DNA of 64,000 nt, taken from assembly GCF_003207955.1 (NCBI RefSeq), contig NZ_NOXG01000002.1, forward strand, positions 366,530 through 430,529. The letters run 5' to 3'. This document shows positions 17,538 through 27,307 of the stretch, piece by piece (position 1 is the stretch's first letter; the number at the start of each line of letters is the position of its first letter). This DNA comes from Novacetimonas pomaceti (GTDB taxonomy: Bacteria; Pseudomonadota; Alphaproteobacteria; Acetobacterales; Acetobacteraceae). Position numbers and translations under genes: made by a program. Below the pieces are notes generated by a model that had not been told where the DNA came from, ran no database searches, and was given only the letters and a program-made list of their open reading frames with translations.

Positions 17538-20312
17538 TCAGAAGGACTGCAGAAGCCGGTCGAGATACTGCAGTTCCTCGGGCGAACGGGTGCGGTCAGA
17601 ATCGCGACGGCGCAGTTCCTGTTCTATTTCACGCGCACGTTCGCGCGCGGCCTTGTCCGGCACGTGGGTATCGCTGTCCATGCCTGTGTGTCCGTCCCCC
17701 GTCTTGCGACCCAGTGGATCACGTGGTTCGGAACTGGCATTGTCGGGCGTTTCCTCGTCGTCCGGCTGTCCCGGTTTTGACCCGCCGGTGCCTTTGCTGC
17801 CTGCAAGCGCGGGCAGGAAGATGGTCATGCCCTTGCCCGATCCCCGCGTGGACTGGCGCATCTGCTGGCCACCTTTCTGCAGGTCCGCCAGCACCTTGCG
17901 TTCCGCCGTCGCGGCGTCGGGATCCTTGCCCGCCGTAAGGGCGGTGCGGACCGTTTTCATGTCCGCCAGCGCCTGCTTGATGGCCGGCACGTCCTTGCCG
18001 CTTACAGTCTTGAATTCCTTCTGCAGTTCATGCAGCGCGCGGGCCAGCGCGTGCTGGGTGGCGCGGTCGGCATGCTGCTGTTCCTCATGCGCCTCGGGTG
18101 TCGCGCTTTCGGGGGAAGGTGGCTGTTTCGCGGGCGCGGGTGGCTGTCCCGGCGGGGTGATGCCAAGCTGGCGCAACAGGTCCGATGTGGACATGGTGGA
18201 CAGATCCTCGCCATCGGGCGCGTCCATGTCGGTCTGGCGCGCGGCGTCCGCCGCCGCGTCCTGTTCGATGCGCTGCTGCGTGTGGTCAAGCAGCCCGGAC
18301 TGGCGGTGGATCAGGTCCCGCAGGGCTTCGCGCTGCTCATGCAGTTCCTGCTGCGCCTGGAACTGCCGCGCGGCCTGCATGATGTCCTGAGGCGTGGCGT
18401 TGCGCATCTGCCCCGCCATGTCCTCCATCTGGTGAAGCTTGTCCAGCGCGTCGGCCGACCGGCCATTCGCGGCATCGTCCTGCAGCTGCTGCATCATGCG
18501 CGACAGGTTCTGTTCACCGGTCTGCGACATCTCCGGCATGGCGGGAATGGCCGAATGATCGCGCATGGCCTGTTCCATCAGGGCCTGCATCTTGCGCTGG
18601 ATCGCGTCCTTGAGCGCCTGCACCCGGCGTTGCAGCTCCGCCTGCTGCTGCGATGAATGTTCGCCCTTCGCGCCCGGTTCGCGCATGTGCTCGATCTGCG
18701 CATCCAGGGCTTCCTCGGCCATCTGGATGTCGAAATCGGCCTGGCTGTTTTCAATGTCGCCATGACGGTCATGTTCGACATCCAGCGCCAGGTACCACAA
18801 CCGGCCGACCGCCTGTTCAATGGCCTGCGCGGTATCGACCTCCCTCAGGCCCAGCAGGTAGGACACGCTGCTCAGGGCGATCATCAGGCCGGGATTGTGC
18901 GTCATCGGGGCGGAGGTCATGCCCAGCCCGTGCAGTTCCTCGCCCGCGGTAAAGCGGTTTTCCCGGCCAAGCGCCAGACGCTTGCGGATATCAAGGATCG
19001 CCTTGGCCATGGGGTTGCGGAACACCCGCGCGCCCAGGCGCAGGCGCACGGGGGTGGAGGACGCGGTCATGCCGCTGTCGCTGGTGGCGATCAGGGTGCC
19101 GGTGACGTCTTCGCCCGCCCACGGGTCGGATGACAGGTCGGGCGTTGCGACGCCTTCGGCGGAACGGGGATGACCGTTCAGCAGGATCGGGACCGAAACG
19201 ACGCGCGGATGGGCCATGTGTTCGTCGCCCGGCATGCGCAGTTCCACCCGGAGGGAGGAGATGCCATAGGGCTGCGACACCTTGTAGGGCAGCCGCGTGC
19301 GCCATTCCCCGTCCGCGGCGCCGGGGTTCGCGCCCCATGCGACCATGGGGGCCGGGTTGGGCGTAACCTTCAGGTTCCACTGGCTCAACATGCGGCCACG
19401 ACCGCGCAACGTCAGCGTCCCGTCAGTAAGAAGGGGCGTTTCCATGGACCAGTTCGCGGAATCCAGCGCATGGAACGCATGGGGCCCGATGCTGTCCGAA
19501 TGCGTGGCGGAACGGACGCGCAGGACCGGTTCCCCCTTCAGCCCGGTTACGGTCACGCTGAGGAGTGCTCCGGCCGGGATGGTGGCCGATCCGTCGCGGT
19601 CATCAAGGAACACCGGCGCGCCGGGAGCATATGATGGCATGGTGATCCATGCGTGGATCTGGGGGCGGGGCGTGTCGGCATCGTCCGTGCCGGGGATGAA
19701 CGCGGCCCCGATGCGTCCCGGCGCCTTTGGCCCGGCCCAGATCAGGGCCACCGCCAGCAGCGGGGCCAGTCCCAGCGTGATGTAAGATGTCTCGCGCCCG
19801 ATGGGCCACAGATGCGGCCATCCCGCATGCAGGCGACCGATCCGCGCGCCCGTGCGCTGCAGGTGGATATGCCACAGCGCATCGGTCGCATGGATTGCCG
19901 CCGGGTCGCGGTCAGGGTGCGCCGGTCTGTCGAGCAGCGTCTGCAGCGGTCGGTCCGGCAGGCCGGAAGCCTGTTCGATGCGCCGGTCGAGTGCGGCTTC
20001 GTCAGGGGGCGTGGCATTGCGATAGCGACGCACGCCCCATGCGACGCATCCCCCGGCAACCGCCACCAGTGCCGCGGCATGCACCCCATCGGGCAGCCGT
20101 TGCGGGATGCGCAGCAGGCCAAGCAGCGCGATCCCCCCCGCGACATCCGCGATGGGCAGCATGATGGGCCATAGCCGTTCAACCAGCAGGATCCGCCGCG
20201 CCCGCAGCCGTGCCCGTGCAAGGCGAAGCGTGAAGGAGGACGCGTCCGACGGCGCGGCGGGAACGCTGTCCCGCTGTGGCACCGTGGCCGGGATGTCGCG
20301 CTCCTGCGTCAT
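17538..20312 (-). CDS. DUF4175 (TIGR02302-like) large membrane protein
   Basis: The 924-aa protein has an N-terminal basic segment and then hydrophobic helices (about residues 40-90 and 145-165). A long periplasm-like beta-rich middle follows, and then a Gln/Met/Glu-rich, probably coiled-coil C-terminal half (QEEQ, MQALMEQAMRDHS, QLQDDAANGR) with a charged, low-complexity end. This matches the alphaproteobacterial DUF4175 family that commonly follows lysA. Its function is unknown; envelope roles have been suggested only by location. ATG 20312 overlaps the lysA stop by four bases (ATGA). An upstream in-frame extension exists but would lie inside lysA. Confidence 0.82.
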   Translation of the reverse strand: MTQERDIPATVPQRDSVPAAPSDASSFTLRLARARLRARRILLVERLWPIMLPIADVAGGIALLGLLRIPQRLPDGVHAAALVAVAGGCVAWGVRRYRNATPPDEAALDRRIEQASGLPDRPLQTLLDRPAHPDRDPAAIHATDALWHIHLQRTGARIGRLHAGWPHLWPIGRETSYITLGLAPLLAVALIWAGPKAPGRIGAAFIPGTDDADTPRPQIHAWITMPSYAPGAPVFLDDRDGSATIPAGALLSVTVTGLKGEPVLRVRSATHSDSIGPHAFHALDSANWSMETPLLTDGTLTLRGRGRMLSQWNLKVTPNPAPMVAWGANPGAADGEWRTRLPYKVSQPYGISSLRVELRMPGDEHMAHPRVVSVPILLNGHPRSAEGVATPDLSSDPWAGEDVTGTLIATSDSGMTASSTPVRLRLGARVFRNPMAKAILDIRKRLALGRENRFTAGEELHGLGMTSAPMTHNPGLMIALSSVSYLLGLREVDTAQAIEQAVGRLWYLALDVEHDRHGDIENSQADFDIQMAEEALDAQIEHMREPGAKGEHSSQQQAELQRRVQALKDAIQRKMQALMEQAMRDHSAIPAMPEMSQTGEQNLSRMMQQLQDDAANGRSADALDKLHQMEDMAGQMRNATPQDIMQAARQFQAQQELHEQREALRDLIHRQSGLLDHTQQRIEQDAAADAARQTDMDAPDGEDLSTMSTSDLLRQLGITPPGQPPAPAKQPPSPESATPEAHEEQQHADRATQHALARALHELQKEFKTVSGKDVPAIKQALADMKTVRTALTAGKDPDAATAERKVLADLQKGGQQMRQSTRGSGKGMTIFLPALAGSKGTGGSKPGQPDDEETPDNASSEPRDPLGRKTGDGHTGMDSDTHVPDKAARERAREIEQELRRRDSDRTRSPEELQYLDRLLQSF

Positions 20313-21667
20313 TTGCCTCCGGCGGGATGCGTAAGGGTATCGGGCACGATATCGCCTTCCCACAGGGATTCGATCTTCTGGCGCGCGCGGATCACGTCCC
20401 AGCGCGATCCATCCACCATGACCTGTGCCGCCATGGGACGCGCGTTATATGTCGAACTCATGACCATGCCATAGGCCCCGGCGTCCAGAATCGCCACCCG
20501 TGATCCGTCCCGCAGGTGCGGCAGGGTACGGTCGTGGCCGAACGTATCGCCACTTTCACAGACCGGGCCGACCACGTGCACCTGTTCCGCCGGGGCGACG
20601 GCGTCGCGCGGCGACAGCGGAATGATGCCATGCCATGCGTCGTACAGGCTGGGCCGGGCAAGGTCGTTCATGGCGGCATCAAGCACGATGAAAGGCGGCA
20701 TGCCGTCATATCCGCGCTTGCGCAGGATCACGGTGCTGAGCAGCAGGCCCGCCGGTCCCGCAAGCCAGCGTCCCGGCTCGATCTCCAGACGGGTGCCAAG
20801 ATCGCCCAGTTCCAGCCGGATGGCGTTGGCGAGGGCCTCTGGCGCGCCTTCGGTTTCATGGCGATAGGAAATGCCAAGCCCCCCGCCACAGTCGATGACC
20901 TCCACCCCCAGGTCGCGCGCCCGGATGACGCGCACCAGTTCGGCCACGCGGGCATAGGCCTGCCGATAGGGCTGCATCCGTTCGATCTGGCTGCCGATAT
21001 GCACCGCCAGCCCGGCGGGATGGATGCCCGGCAGGGCGGCGGCATGCGCGTAAAGATCGGCTGCGCGGTCATAGGGAATGCCGAATTTGTTGCCCGCCAG
21101 GCCGGTCGTGATCTTGGCATGCGTGCCGGCATCGACATCGGGATTGACCCGCAGCGCGATGCGGGCGGTGCGTCCGCAGGCCACGGCCACGGCGGAAAGC
21201 AGTTCCAGTTCCTCCGCGCTTTCGACATTGATGCGGGCGATGTCGTGGCGCAGCGCCAGTTCCATTTCGACGCGGGTCTTGCCCACCCCGGAAAACACGA
21301 TTTCGCGTGCGGGGATGCCCGCCGCCATGGCGCGGCACAGCTCGCCACCGCTGACGACATCCGCCCCGGCCCCCTGCGCGGCAAGGACCTTCAGCACCGC
21401 CAGATGGTCATTGGCCTTCACCGCGAAATGGATGGCGACATCCAGCCCCGCGTCGCGCATCGCGCCGGACAGGCGCGCGTAACGCCCGCGCAGGGTGCGC
21501 GCGCCCATCACCCATGTCGGGGTGCCAAGCGCATCCGCGACCGCGTTGAGGGGCACGTCCTCGAACACCAGCCCGTCAATGGCATGCATTGACAGCGCGG
21601 GGCGGGCGGCCAGCAGGTCCCGCAGGGTCGGGTCCTGTCCCGCATGGGTGGAAAAAGTGTCAGCCAT
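20309..21667 (-). CDS. lysA: Diaminopimelate decarboxylase
   Basis: LysA decarboxylates meso-diaminopimelate to lysine with PLP. The 452-aa product has the PLP lysine in AIHFAVKANDHLAVLK, the glycine-rich DCGGGLGISY phosphate site, EPGRWLAGPAG and, near the C-terminus, GPVCESGDTFG with the active-site Cys of the other subunit, then GAYGMVMSSTYNARP. I take ATG 21667 as start; the frame runs upstream to 21751 but the added residues look unconserved and there is no clear ribosome site for either. It is followed, with ATGA overlap, by the DUF4175 gene. Confidence 0.94.
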   Translation of the reverse strand: MADTFSTHAGQDPTLRDLLAARPALSMHAIDGLVFEDVPLNAVADALGTPTWVMGARTLRGRYARLSGAMRDAGLDVAIHFAVKANDHLAVLKVLAAQGAGADVVSGGELCRAMAAGIPAREIVFSGVGKTRVEMELALRHDIARINVESAEELELLSAVAVACGRTARIALRVNPDVDAGTHAKITTGLAGNKFGIPYDRAADLYAHAAALPGIHPAGLAVHIGSQIERMQPYRQAYARVAELVRVIRARDLGVEVIDCGGGLGISYRHETEGAPEALANAIRLELGDLGTRLEIEPGRWLAGPAGLLLSTVILRKRGYDGMPPFIVLDAAMNDLARPSLYDAWHGIIPLSPRDAVAPAEQVHVVGPVCESGDTFGHDRTLPHLRDGSRVAILDAGAYGMVMSSTYNARPMAAQVMVDGSRWDVIRARQKIESLWEGDIVPDTLTHPAGGK

Positions 21668-21774
21668 CGTGACAGGATACCGGTTCGCCCTGCGCCTTCC
21701 AAGGTGCTTGTGGCTTATATTCATGGTCTTGCGCGACATAGCATGTCGCACGGTTCGGGAGCAGGGTGGCGGTC

Positions 21775-22197
21775 ATGGAAGACGATGAACGGCAGGATGC
21801 ATATCGCGACGCATGCCTGATCCAGGCAGCGGTCGCGGCGCGTGGCAATGCATATGCGCCCTATTCCGGATTCGCGGTGGGGGCGGCGGTGGAGGATGAA
21901 AGCGGGCGCATCTTCGCCGGCTGCAATGTGGAGAACGCGGCCTATCCCGAAGGCACCTGCGCGGAGGCCGGGGCCATCGTGGCCATGGTGGCGGCGGGCG
22001 GACGCGGGCTGCGTCGCGTCATCGTGTGCGGCGGTGGCCCGCAGCCCTGTTTCCCGTGTGGGGGGTGTCGGCAGAAAATACGTGAATTCGCAGCTGCTTC
22101 GGTCGCCATCGGCATGGTCGATGCGGATGGCAACATGCTGGCGCGGCGCTCCCTTGCCGATCTCCTGCCCGACGCGTTCGGCCCTGAAAACCTGTGA
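21775..22197 (+). CDS. cdd: Cytidine deaminase
   Basis: Cdd deaminates cytidine and deoxycytidine for pyrimidine salvage. The 140-aa protein is of the small homotetrameric type. It has YAPYSGFAVGAAVED, the catalytic CNVENAAYPEGTCAEAGAI (Cys zinc ligand plus proton-shuttle Glu) and the second zinc motif PCFPCGGCRQKI. It is inserted on the plus strand between lysA and the lptM-like/argH genes, an otherwise co-directional minus-strand group. GTG 21766 is an alternative start. Confidence 0.93.
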   Translation: MEDDERQDAYRDACLIQAAVAARGNAYAPYSGFAVGAAVEDESGRIFAGCNVENAAYPEGTCAEAGAIVAMVAAGGRGLRRVIVCGGGPQPCFPCGGCRQKIREFAAASVAIGMVDADGNMLARRSLADLLPDAFGPENL

Positions 22198-22212
22198 CGG
22201 GCGCGTGACGCG

Positions 22213-22237
22213 CGCGCCGGATCAGCGGTCCGGCGCG
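22213..22237. terminator. Hairpin between cdd and the LptM-like gene
   Basis: CGCGCCGG at 22213-22220 pairs perfectly with CCGGCGCG at 22230-22237 around a 9-nt loop. It lies just past the cdd stop and overlaps the stop of the convergent small lipoprotein gene. There is no T tract, so it is a probable but non-canonical shared terminator. Confidence 0.45.
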
Positions 22238-22422
22238 GGATATGTGCGGTTGTAGGTGAATTTGGAACGCGGTCCGGGGGGCTGCGGTGGTCCGATTCGG
22301 CCACAGGCGCTCAGGACGCTGCCCACCAGGCCAAGGCCGATGACGCAGGTCATGATCCATGCGATGCGTCCGCGCCTGCGGGCCGGGCCGTCATGATGCG
22401 TCCTGACGTTGTGGGGGATCAT
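22222..22422 (-). CDS. lptM: Small LptM (YifL)-like lipoprotein
   Basis: The 66-aa product has a basic N-terminus, a hydrophobic segment and a lipobox ending SVLSAC, followed directly by GRIGPPQPPGP. A Cys-Gly-x-x-Gly-Pro-Pro-x-Pro-P start after lipidation is the hallmark of the YifL/LptM family, which in E. coli assists LptD maturation in LPS export. It starts inside the argH stop (ATGA overlap); argH - small lipoprotein - lysA is a common alphaproteobacterial order. The function is by family only. Confidence 0.72.
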   Translation of the reverse strand: MIPHNVRTHHDGPARRRGRIAWIMTCVIGLGLVGSVLSACGRIGPPQPPGPRSKFTYNRTYPAPDR

Positions 22423-23885
22423 GCTTTTTCTCCTTCCGCACTCCGGGGATGCGTCGTGGATGACAGCGCGTCAAGCCAGCGCCTGGCCTGCGCGCGCACA
22501 TTGTCCGGCGCGGTGCCGCCAAAGCTCGTGCGCGAGGCGAGGGAGGCATCGACCGTCAGGACGTCGAAGATCTCCTTCGTAATGCCCGCTTCCTCCTCCT
22601 GCATGTCCTCAAGGCTGAGCTGCGACAGGTCGATGCCGCGTGCCTCCGCCTTGCCCACCAGGCGTCCCGTGACATGATGGGCGGTGCGGAACGGCAGTTT
22701 CAGGACGCGCACCAGCCAGTCGGCAAGGTCCGTCGCGGTGGAAAAGCCCGCCCCGGCATAGGCGCGCATCTGCTGCGCATTGACGTTGAGGTCGCGGATC
22801 ATGCCATCCATCGCCGCAAGCGACAGGGCCGCCGCGTCGGTCGCGGCGAATACGGGCTCCTTGTCTTCCTGCATGTCCTTGGCATAGGCCAGCGGCAGCC
22901 CCTTCATCACCATCAGCAGCCCGACCAGCGCGCCGGTGATGCGTCCCCCCTTGGCGCGGATCAGTTCGGCCGCGTCGGGATTGCGCTTCTGCGGCATGAT
23001 GGACGATCCGGTGGTGAACGCGTCCGACAGGCGGATGAAGGAAAACGGCGCGGAACACCAGATCACGATCTCCTCGGCCAGTCGCGACAGGTGCATCGCC
23101 ATGATCGACAGGGCGGAAAGATATTCCAGCGCGAAATCCCGGTCGGACACGGAATCGAGGGAATTGGCCGTCGGGCGGTCAAAGCCGAGGGCGCGGGCCG
23201 TCATGTCGCGGTCGATGGGAAAGGACGTGCCCGCCAGCGCGGCGGCCCCCAGCGGCGATTCATTGAGCCTGCGCCGCGCATCCGACAGGCGCCCGCGATC
23301 GCGCGCCAGCATTTCGACATAGGCTAGCAGGTGATGGCCGAAGGTGACGGGCTGCGCGGTCTGGAGATGCGTGAAGCCGGGCATGGGGGTCGCGGCATGT
23401 TCCAGCGCGCGGGTGCACAGGGTGGTAAGCAGTGCCGTGACCTGCGCATCCAGCCCGTCGATGGCGTCGCGCACCCACAGGCGGAAATCGGTGGCGACCT
23501 GGTCGTTGCGTGAACGCGCGGTATGCAGGCGCTTGCCCGCCTCGCCAATGCGTTCGGACAGGCGGGCCTCGATATTCATGTGAATGTCTTCGAGGGCCGT
23601 GCTGAAATCGAAGGCGCCGGCCTCGATCTCCGCCGCGATGTCCGCCAGGCCCTTGCGGATCTGCGCCTCGTCCCCGGCGCTGATGATGCCGGTCTTCGCC
23701 AGCATGGCCGCATGCGCCAGCGACCCGGCGATGTCCTGGCGCCACAGTGCCCTGTCAAACCCGATGGAGGCATTGATGTCCTGCATGATGGCCGCGGGCC
23801 CGCCAGCGAAACGTCCCCCCCACTGGGCATTCGACGGGGCGCCTGCCTGATGCGCGTTGGTTCCGGTTTTCTTGTCTACAGCCAT
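22419..23885 (-). CDS. argH: Argininosuccinate lyase
   Basis: ArgH cleaves argininosuccinate to arginine and fumarate, the last step of arginine synthesis. The 488-aa product is slightly longer than the usual ~460 because of an N-terminal extension. It shows MWGGRF-like WGGRFAGGP, DIHMNIEARL, HTARSRNDQVATDFRLW, GFTHLQTAQPVTFGHHLLAY and the superfamily signature GSSIMPQKRNPD. The next gene, the LptM-like lipoprotein, overlaps its stop. It is divergent from the N-formylglutamate amidohydrolase gene across a 240-bp gap likely holding both promoters. Confidence 0.96.
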   Translation of the reverse strand: MAVDKKTGTNAHQAGAPSNAQWGGRFAGGPAAIMQDINASIGFDRALWRQDIAGSLAHAAMLAKTGIISAGDEAQIRKGLADIAAEIEAGAFDFSTALEDIHMNIEARLSERIGEAGKRLHTARSRNDQVATDFRLWVRDAIDGLDAQVTALLTTLCTRALEHAATPMPGFTHLQTAQPVTFGHHLLAYVEMLARDRGRLSDARRRLNESPLGAAALAGTSFPIDRDMTARALGFDRPTANSLDSVSDRDFALEYLSALSIMAMHLSRLAEEIVIWCSAPFSFIRLSDAFTTGSSIMPQKRNPDAAELIRAKGGRITGALVGLLMVMKGLPLAYAKDMQEDKEPVFAATDAAALSLAAMDGMIRDLNVNAQQMRAYAGAGFSTATDLADWLVRVLKLPFRTAHHVTGRLVGKAEARGIDLSQLSLEDMQEEEAGITKEIFDVLTVDASLASRTSFGGTAPDNVRAQARRWLDALSSTTHPRSAEGEKA

Positions 23886-24125
23886 CTCGTCATGCCCCAG
23901 CCATCTGTTCCGACCCGTTCGGATGCCACGCCCCGGCGCGGCCGACGCACCCTAATGACGGGGGGCGGGCTGTGCAATCGCGACCTTGCTCCCGCCGCGC
24001 CATCATGGCGCGAAATTGCCCCCCGGCGGGAAAACAGATCACGCCCGCCCCCTTTCGTTCGGGCGTCGTGGCCGGTAGGGTCTGGCCCAGCACGCAGATC
24101 ACGGACAGGAGTTTTCGGGACCGCC

Positions 24126-24920
24126 ATGAACATGACGCGCCTTCTGGGGGACGGGGATCCGTCGCCAGTGGTCGAATTCGATCCCGCCGCCACGCCCGGC
24201 AGGCGCGGGGCCGATTCGCCGTTCCTGTTCGTCAGCGATCATGCCGGTCGCGCCGTGCCTGGCGCGCTTGGGGATCTCGGCGTTGCGCCCGATGACTGGG
24301 AACGTCATATCGCATGGGACATCGGCGTGGCCGCGATGGGCCGCATGCTGGCCGAACGCCTTGGCAGCAGGCTGATCGAACAGGCCTATTCGCGGCTGGT
24401 GATCGACTGCAACCGCGCGCCGGGGCATCCGACCTCCATCGTCAGGGAAAGCGACGGGACGCGGGTGCCGGGCAACCATGACCTGACGGTCGAGCACGAA
24501 GGCGCGCGGGTGGAGGAGATATTCCACCCCTACCACAACCGGATCGCGGCCGAACTGTCGGCGCGCCGTGGCGCGGGGCATCCGGTTGTCATGGTGGCGC
24601 TGCACAGCTTTACCCCCCGGATGAACGGGGTCAGCCGCCCGTGGCACGCAGGCGTCCTGCATAACCGCAATCCCGGCTTTGGCCTGCGGGTGCGCGACCT
24701 GCTGGCGGCGGAGGAGGGGCTGGTCATCGGCAGCAACGAACCCTATGCCCTGACCGATATCAGCGACTACACCATTCCCACCCATGCGGAGGGACGCGGC
24801 CTTGCCTATCTGGAGCTGGAGGTACGCCAGGACCTGATCGCGAACGAGGGCGGGCAGCGTGAATGGGCGGAGCGCCTTGCCCGCATCCTGCCGCAGGCAT
24901 GGGAAGGGATGGGCGCATGA
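24126..24920 (+). CDS. N-formylglutamate amidohydrolase family protein
   Basis: The 264-aa protein belongs to the N-formylglutamate amidohydrolase family (PF05013, HutG-like), zinc hydrolases that release formate from N-formyl amino acids. Supporting stretches are FLFVSDHAGRAVP near the N-terminus, IAWDIGVAAMG, YSRLVIDCNRAP, VALHSFTPRMNG and YLELEVRQDLIA. No hut genes lie nearby, so the true substrate is open. The aroE start overlaps its stop (ATGA), placing it at the head of an aroE-coaE-dnaQ run. ATG 24132 is an alternative start. Confidence 0.82.
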   Translation: MNMTRLLGDGDPSPVVEFDPAATPGRRGADSPFLFVSDHAGRAVPGALGDLGVAPDDWERHIAWDIGVAAMGRMLAERLGSRLIEQAYSRLVIDCNRAPGHPTSIVRESDGTRVPGNHDLTVEHEGARVEEIFHPYHNRIAAELSARRGAGHPVVMVALHSFTPRMNGVSRPWHAGVLHNRNPGFGLRVRDLLAAEEGLVIGSNEPYALTDISDYTIPTHAEGRGLAYLELEVRQDLIANEGGQREWAERLARILPQAWEGMGA

Positions 24921-25819
24921 CCATGAAGGCCGCACCGGACATGCCCGCGCCACGGAGGATCGGCGGCGCGACGGCGCTGGCGGGGGTCATCGGCTGGCCT
25001 GTCGCGCATTCACGTTCGCCCCTGATGCATAATTTCTGGCTGGCGCAATACGGCATCGATGGCGCCTATGTCCCCCTGCCTGTGCGGCCGGGCGCCTTTG
25101 AGACCGCCGTGCGTGGCCTGCAGGCCGCCGGATTCCGCGGCACCAACGTCACCATTCCGCACAAGGAGGCGGCATTCCGGATTGTCGACCGGCTTGACCG
25201 TTCGGCGCGGCGGTCCGGGTCGGTCAATACGCTGGTTTTCGCCAGCGACGGCATGATCGAGGGGTTTTCGACCGATGGCGAGGGCTTTGTCGCGAATGTG
25301 GAAGCGCATGGCATCGCGGTGAAGGGCGGTCGCGCGCTGCTGCTGGGCGCGGGCGGCGCGGCCCGTGCCATCGCCGCGAGCCTGCTGGATCGTGGCGTCG
25401 CGGTGATCCTTGCCAACCGGACTGCCGCGCGGGCGGAGGAACTGGCCCGCGCGCTGCGCGAGGACGCGGCCCCGGCGGTCGAGGTCGTGGCGTGGGACGA
25501 CATGGCGACGGCGCTGCCGCGCTGCGACATGCTGGTGAACACGACGTCCCTTGGGATGGAGGGCGGACCGCCGGGCGACTTTCCGCTCGACCTGGCGGCG
25601 GCCGGGCCGGCGCTGGTGGTGTGTGATATCGTCTATGTCCCGCGCCAGACGCCCCTGCTGCGCGATGCGGCGGCGCATGGCCTGCGCTGCGTGGACGGGC
25701 TGGGGATGCTGATCCATCAGGCACGCCTGGGCTTTCGCAAGTGGTTTGGCACCGATCCCGTCATCGGGCCGGAGGTGGAGGCGCTGCTGGATGCCGATCT
25801 GCGGGGACAGGGACGCTGA
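24917..25819 (+). CDS. aroE: Shikimate dehydrogenase
   Basis: AroE reduces 3-dehydroshikimate to shikimate with NADPH in aromatic amino-acid synthesis. The 300-aa product shows GVIGWPVAHSRSPLMHN (shikimate-binding SxS), GTNVTIPHKE with the catalytic Lys, the NADP motif LLLGAGGAARAIAASL, VNTTSLGM and DGLGMLIHQA. Its ATG overlaps the stop of the preceding gene; coaE starts 46 bp downstream. Confidence 0.95.
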   Translation: MTMKAAPDMPAPRRIGGATALAGVIGWPVAHSRSPLMHNFWLAQYGIDGAYVPLPVRPGAFETAVRGLQAAGFRGTNVTIPHKEAAFRIVDRLDRSARRSGSVNTLVFASDGMIEGFSTDGEGFVANVEAHGIAVKGGRALLLGAGGAARAIAASLLDRGVAVILANRTAARAEELARALREDAAPAVEVVAWDDMATALPRCDMLVNTTSLGMEGGPPGDFPLDLAAAGPALVVCDIVYVPRQTPLLRDAAAHGLRCVDGLGMLIHQARLGFRKWFGTDPVIGPEVEALLDADLRGQGR

Positions 25820-25865
25820 GGGCGCGCGCCGATGACGGACATGCCGCTGCAATGATGAAGCCGAT

Positions 25866-26480
25866 ATGCTGATTCTGGGGCTTACCGGCGGCATCGGCAT
25901 GGGCAAGACCACGGTGGCCACCATGCTGCGCGGGCAGGGTGCGCGGATTTTTGACGCCGATGCCGTTGTTCATGAACTGCAGGCGCCCGGTGGTCGCGCC
26001 CTGCCCGCGATTTCGCGTCTGGTGCCCGGATCGGTCCGGGATGGAAAGCTGCAGCGTTCTGTCCTGCGGCAGGCCGTGATCGCCGATCCCGCCCTGTTCC
26101 GGAAGCTGGAGGACATCATCCACCCGATGGTGCATGATGAATGCATCGCCTTCCTGCGCGCCGCGCGCCGTGCCGGATGCGCCCTGGCGGTGCTGGACAT
26201 TCCCCTGCTGTACGAAGCGGGCATGGACCGGCTGTGTGACCGGGTTCTGGCCGTCAGTGCGCCGGTCGGGGTGCAGCGTCGTCGGGTACTGGCGCGCGGG
26301 CGCATGGACCGGATGCAGGTCAATGCCATCATCGCGCGGCAGATGAAGGATCCGCAGCGTCGCCGCCGCGCCGATCATGTCATCTGGACGGGGCTTTCGC
26401 GTCGGCAGGCATGGCGGCAGGTGCGCGCGCTGGTGGCGTCGTTGCGCAATGCACGGACAAGAGCAAGGTTCATGACATGA
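25866..26480 (+). CDS. coaE: Dephospho-CoA kinase
   Basis: CoaE phosphorylates dephospho-CoA in the last step of CoA synthesis. The 204-aa P-loop kinase has Walker A GLTGGIGMGKTTVA at its N-terminus, the substrate motif FDADAVVHEL, and the lid/CoA region DIPLLYEAGMD. Its stop overlaps the dnaQ start (ATGA). coaE next to dnaQ is widespread in alphaproteobacteria. Confidence 0.94.
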   Translation: MLILGLTGGIGMGKTTVATMLRGQGARIFDADAVVHELQAPGGRALPAISRLVPGSVRDGKLQRSVLRQAVIADPALFRKLEDIIHPMVHDECIAFLRAARRAGCALAVLDIPLLYEAGMDRLCDRVLAVSAPVGVQRRRVLARGRMDRMQVNAIIARQMKDPQRRRRADHVIWTGLSRRQAWRQVRALVASLRNARTRARFMT

Positions 26481-27157
26481 AGCGTTCCATCCTGTTTGAT
26501 ACCGAAACGACCGGCCTCGATCCGCAGACGGGCGACCGCGTGATCGAAATCGCGGCGCTGGAACTGATCGGCGACCTGCCGAGCGGGCGGAATTTCCATG
26601 TCCTGATCGACCCCGAACGCGATGTGCCGGAAGAGGCGTCGCGCGTGCACGGCTTCACCCGCGCCGATCTGGAGGGGAAGCCGAAATTCGCCGAAATCGC
26701 CGCGCAGTTCCTGGAGTTCATCGGCGACGACGCGCTGATCGCGCACAACGCCGCGTTTGACTTCGGCTTTCTCAATGCCGAGCTGAAACGCGCGGGCCTG
26801 CCGGAACTGTCGATGGATCGCATGGTCGATACGCTGCAGATCGCGCGCGCGCGTTTCCCCGGCATGCCCAACAGCCTTGACGCGCTGTGCCGCCGGTTTT
26901 CCATCGACCTGTCGGCGCGCACCACCCATAACGCCCTGCTGGACTGCAAGCTGCTGGCGGAAGTCTATATCGAACTCAGCGGCGGACGGCAGCGCGGGCT
27001 GGGCCTGTCGGTGGAAGAGGGGGGAACGCCCACCGCGACCTATGGCTATGTCCGTCCCGCAGGGCATGTGACAGTGCGCGTGACGCCCGGCCCGGCGGAG
27101 CTTGCCGCGCACGAGAAATTCGTGGAGGGCCTGACGGAGCCATTATGGCTGGCCTGA
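26477..27157 (+). CDS. dnaQ: DNA polymerase III epsilon subunit (3'-5' exonuclease)
   Basis: DnaQ is the proofreading exonuclease of Pol III. The 226-aa product has all three DEDDh motifs: ExoI FDTETTGLD, ExoII HNAAFDFGFLN and ExoIII HNALLDCKLLAEVY. After about residue 180 a short C-terminal tail fits the alpha-subunit-binding segment. ATG 26477 overlaps the coaE stop; a longer in-frame reading starting inside coaE is unlikely. A T run (27161-27167) follows the stop, but no convincing stem precedes it. Confidence 0.94.
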   Translation: MKRSILFDTETTGLDPQTGDRVIEIAALELIGDLPSGRNFHVLIDPERDVPEEASRVHGFTRADLEGKPKFAEIAAQFLEFIGDDALIAHNAAFDFGFLNAELKRAGLPELSMDRMVDTLQIARARFPGMPNSLDALCRRFSIDLSARTTHNALLDCKLLAEVYIELSGGRQRGLGLSVEEGGTPTATYGYVRPAGHVTVRVTPGPAELAAHEKFVEGLTEPLWLA

Positions 27158-27307
27158 GGGGTTTTTTCATTTATATGTGATGACAGTGTGTTTGCGTTGT
27201 CCGGTCGGCATCGCTTTCATGCGCAGGGGGGTGTGGCCGTATGTGGCCGCATGATCTAGGATCGTCCCTGTATAACGTCAGGTTATTGTAAAGACAGGAA
27301 GAGAGCA

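Noticed and set aside
27138..27167. Intrinsic terminator after dnaQ
   Set aside because: There is a T run but the only stem (AGCC/GGCT) is 4 bp, lies inside the coding sequence and is about 10 bp away from the T run.
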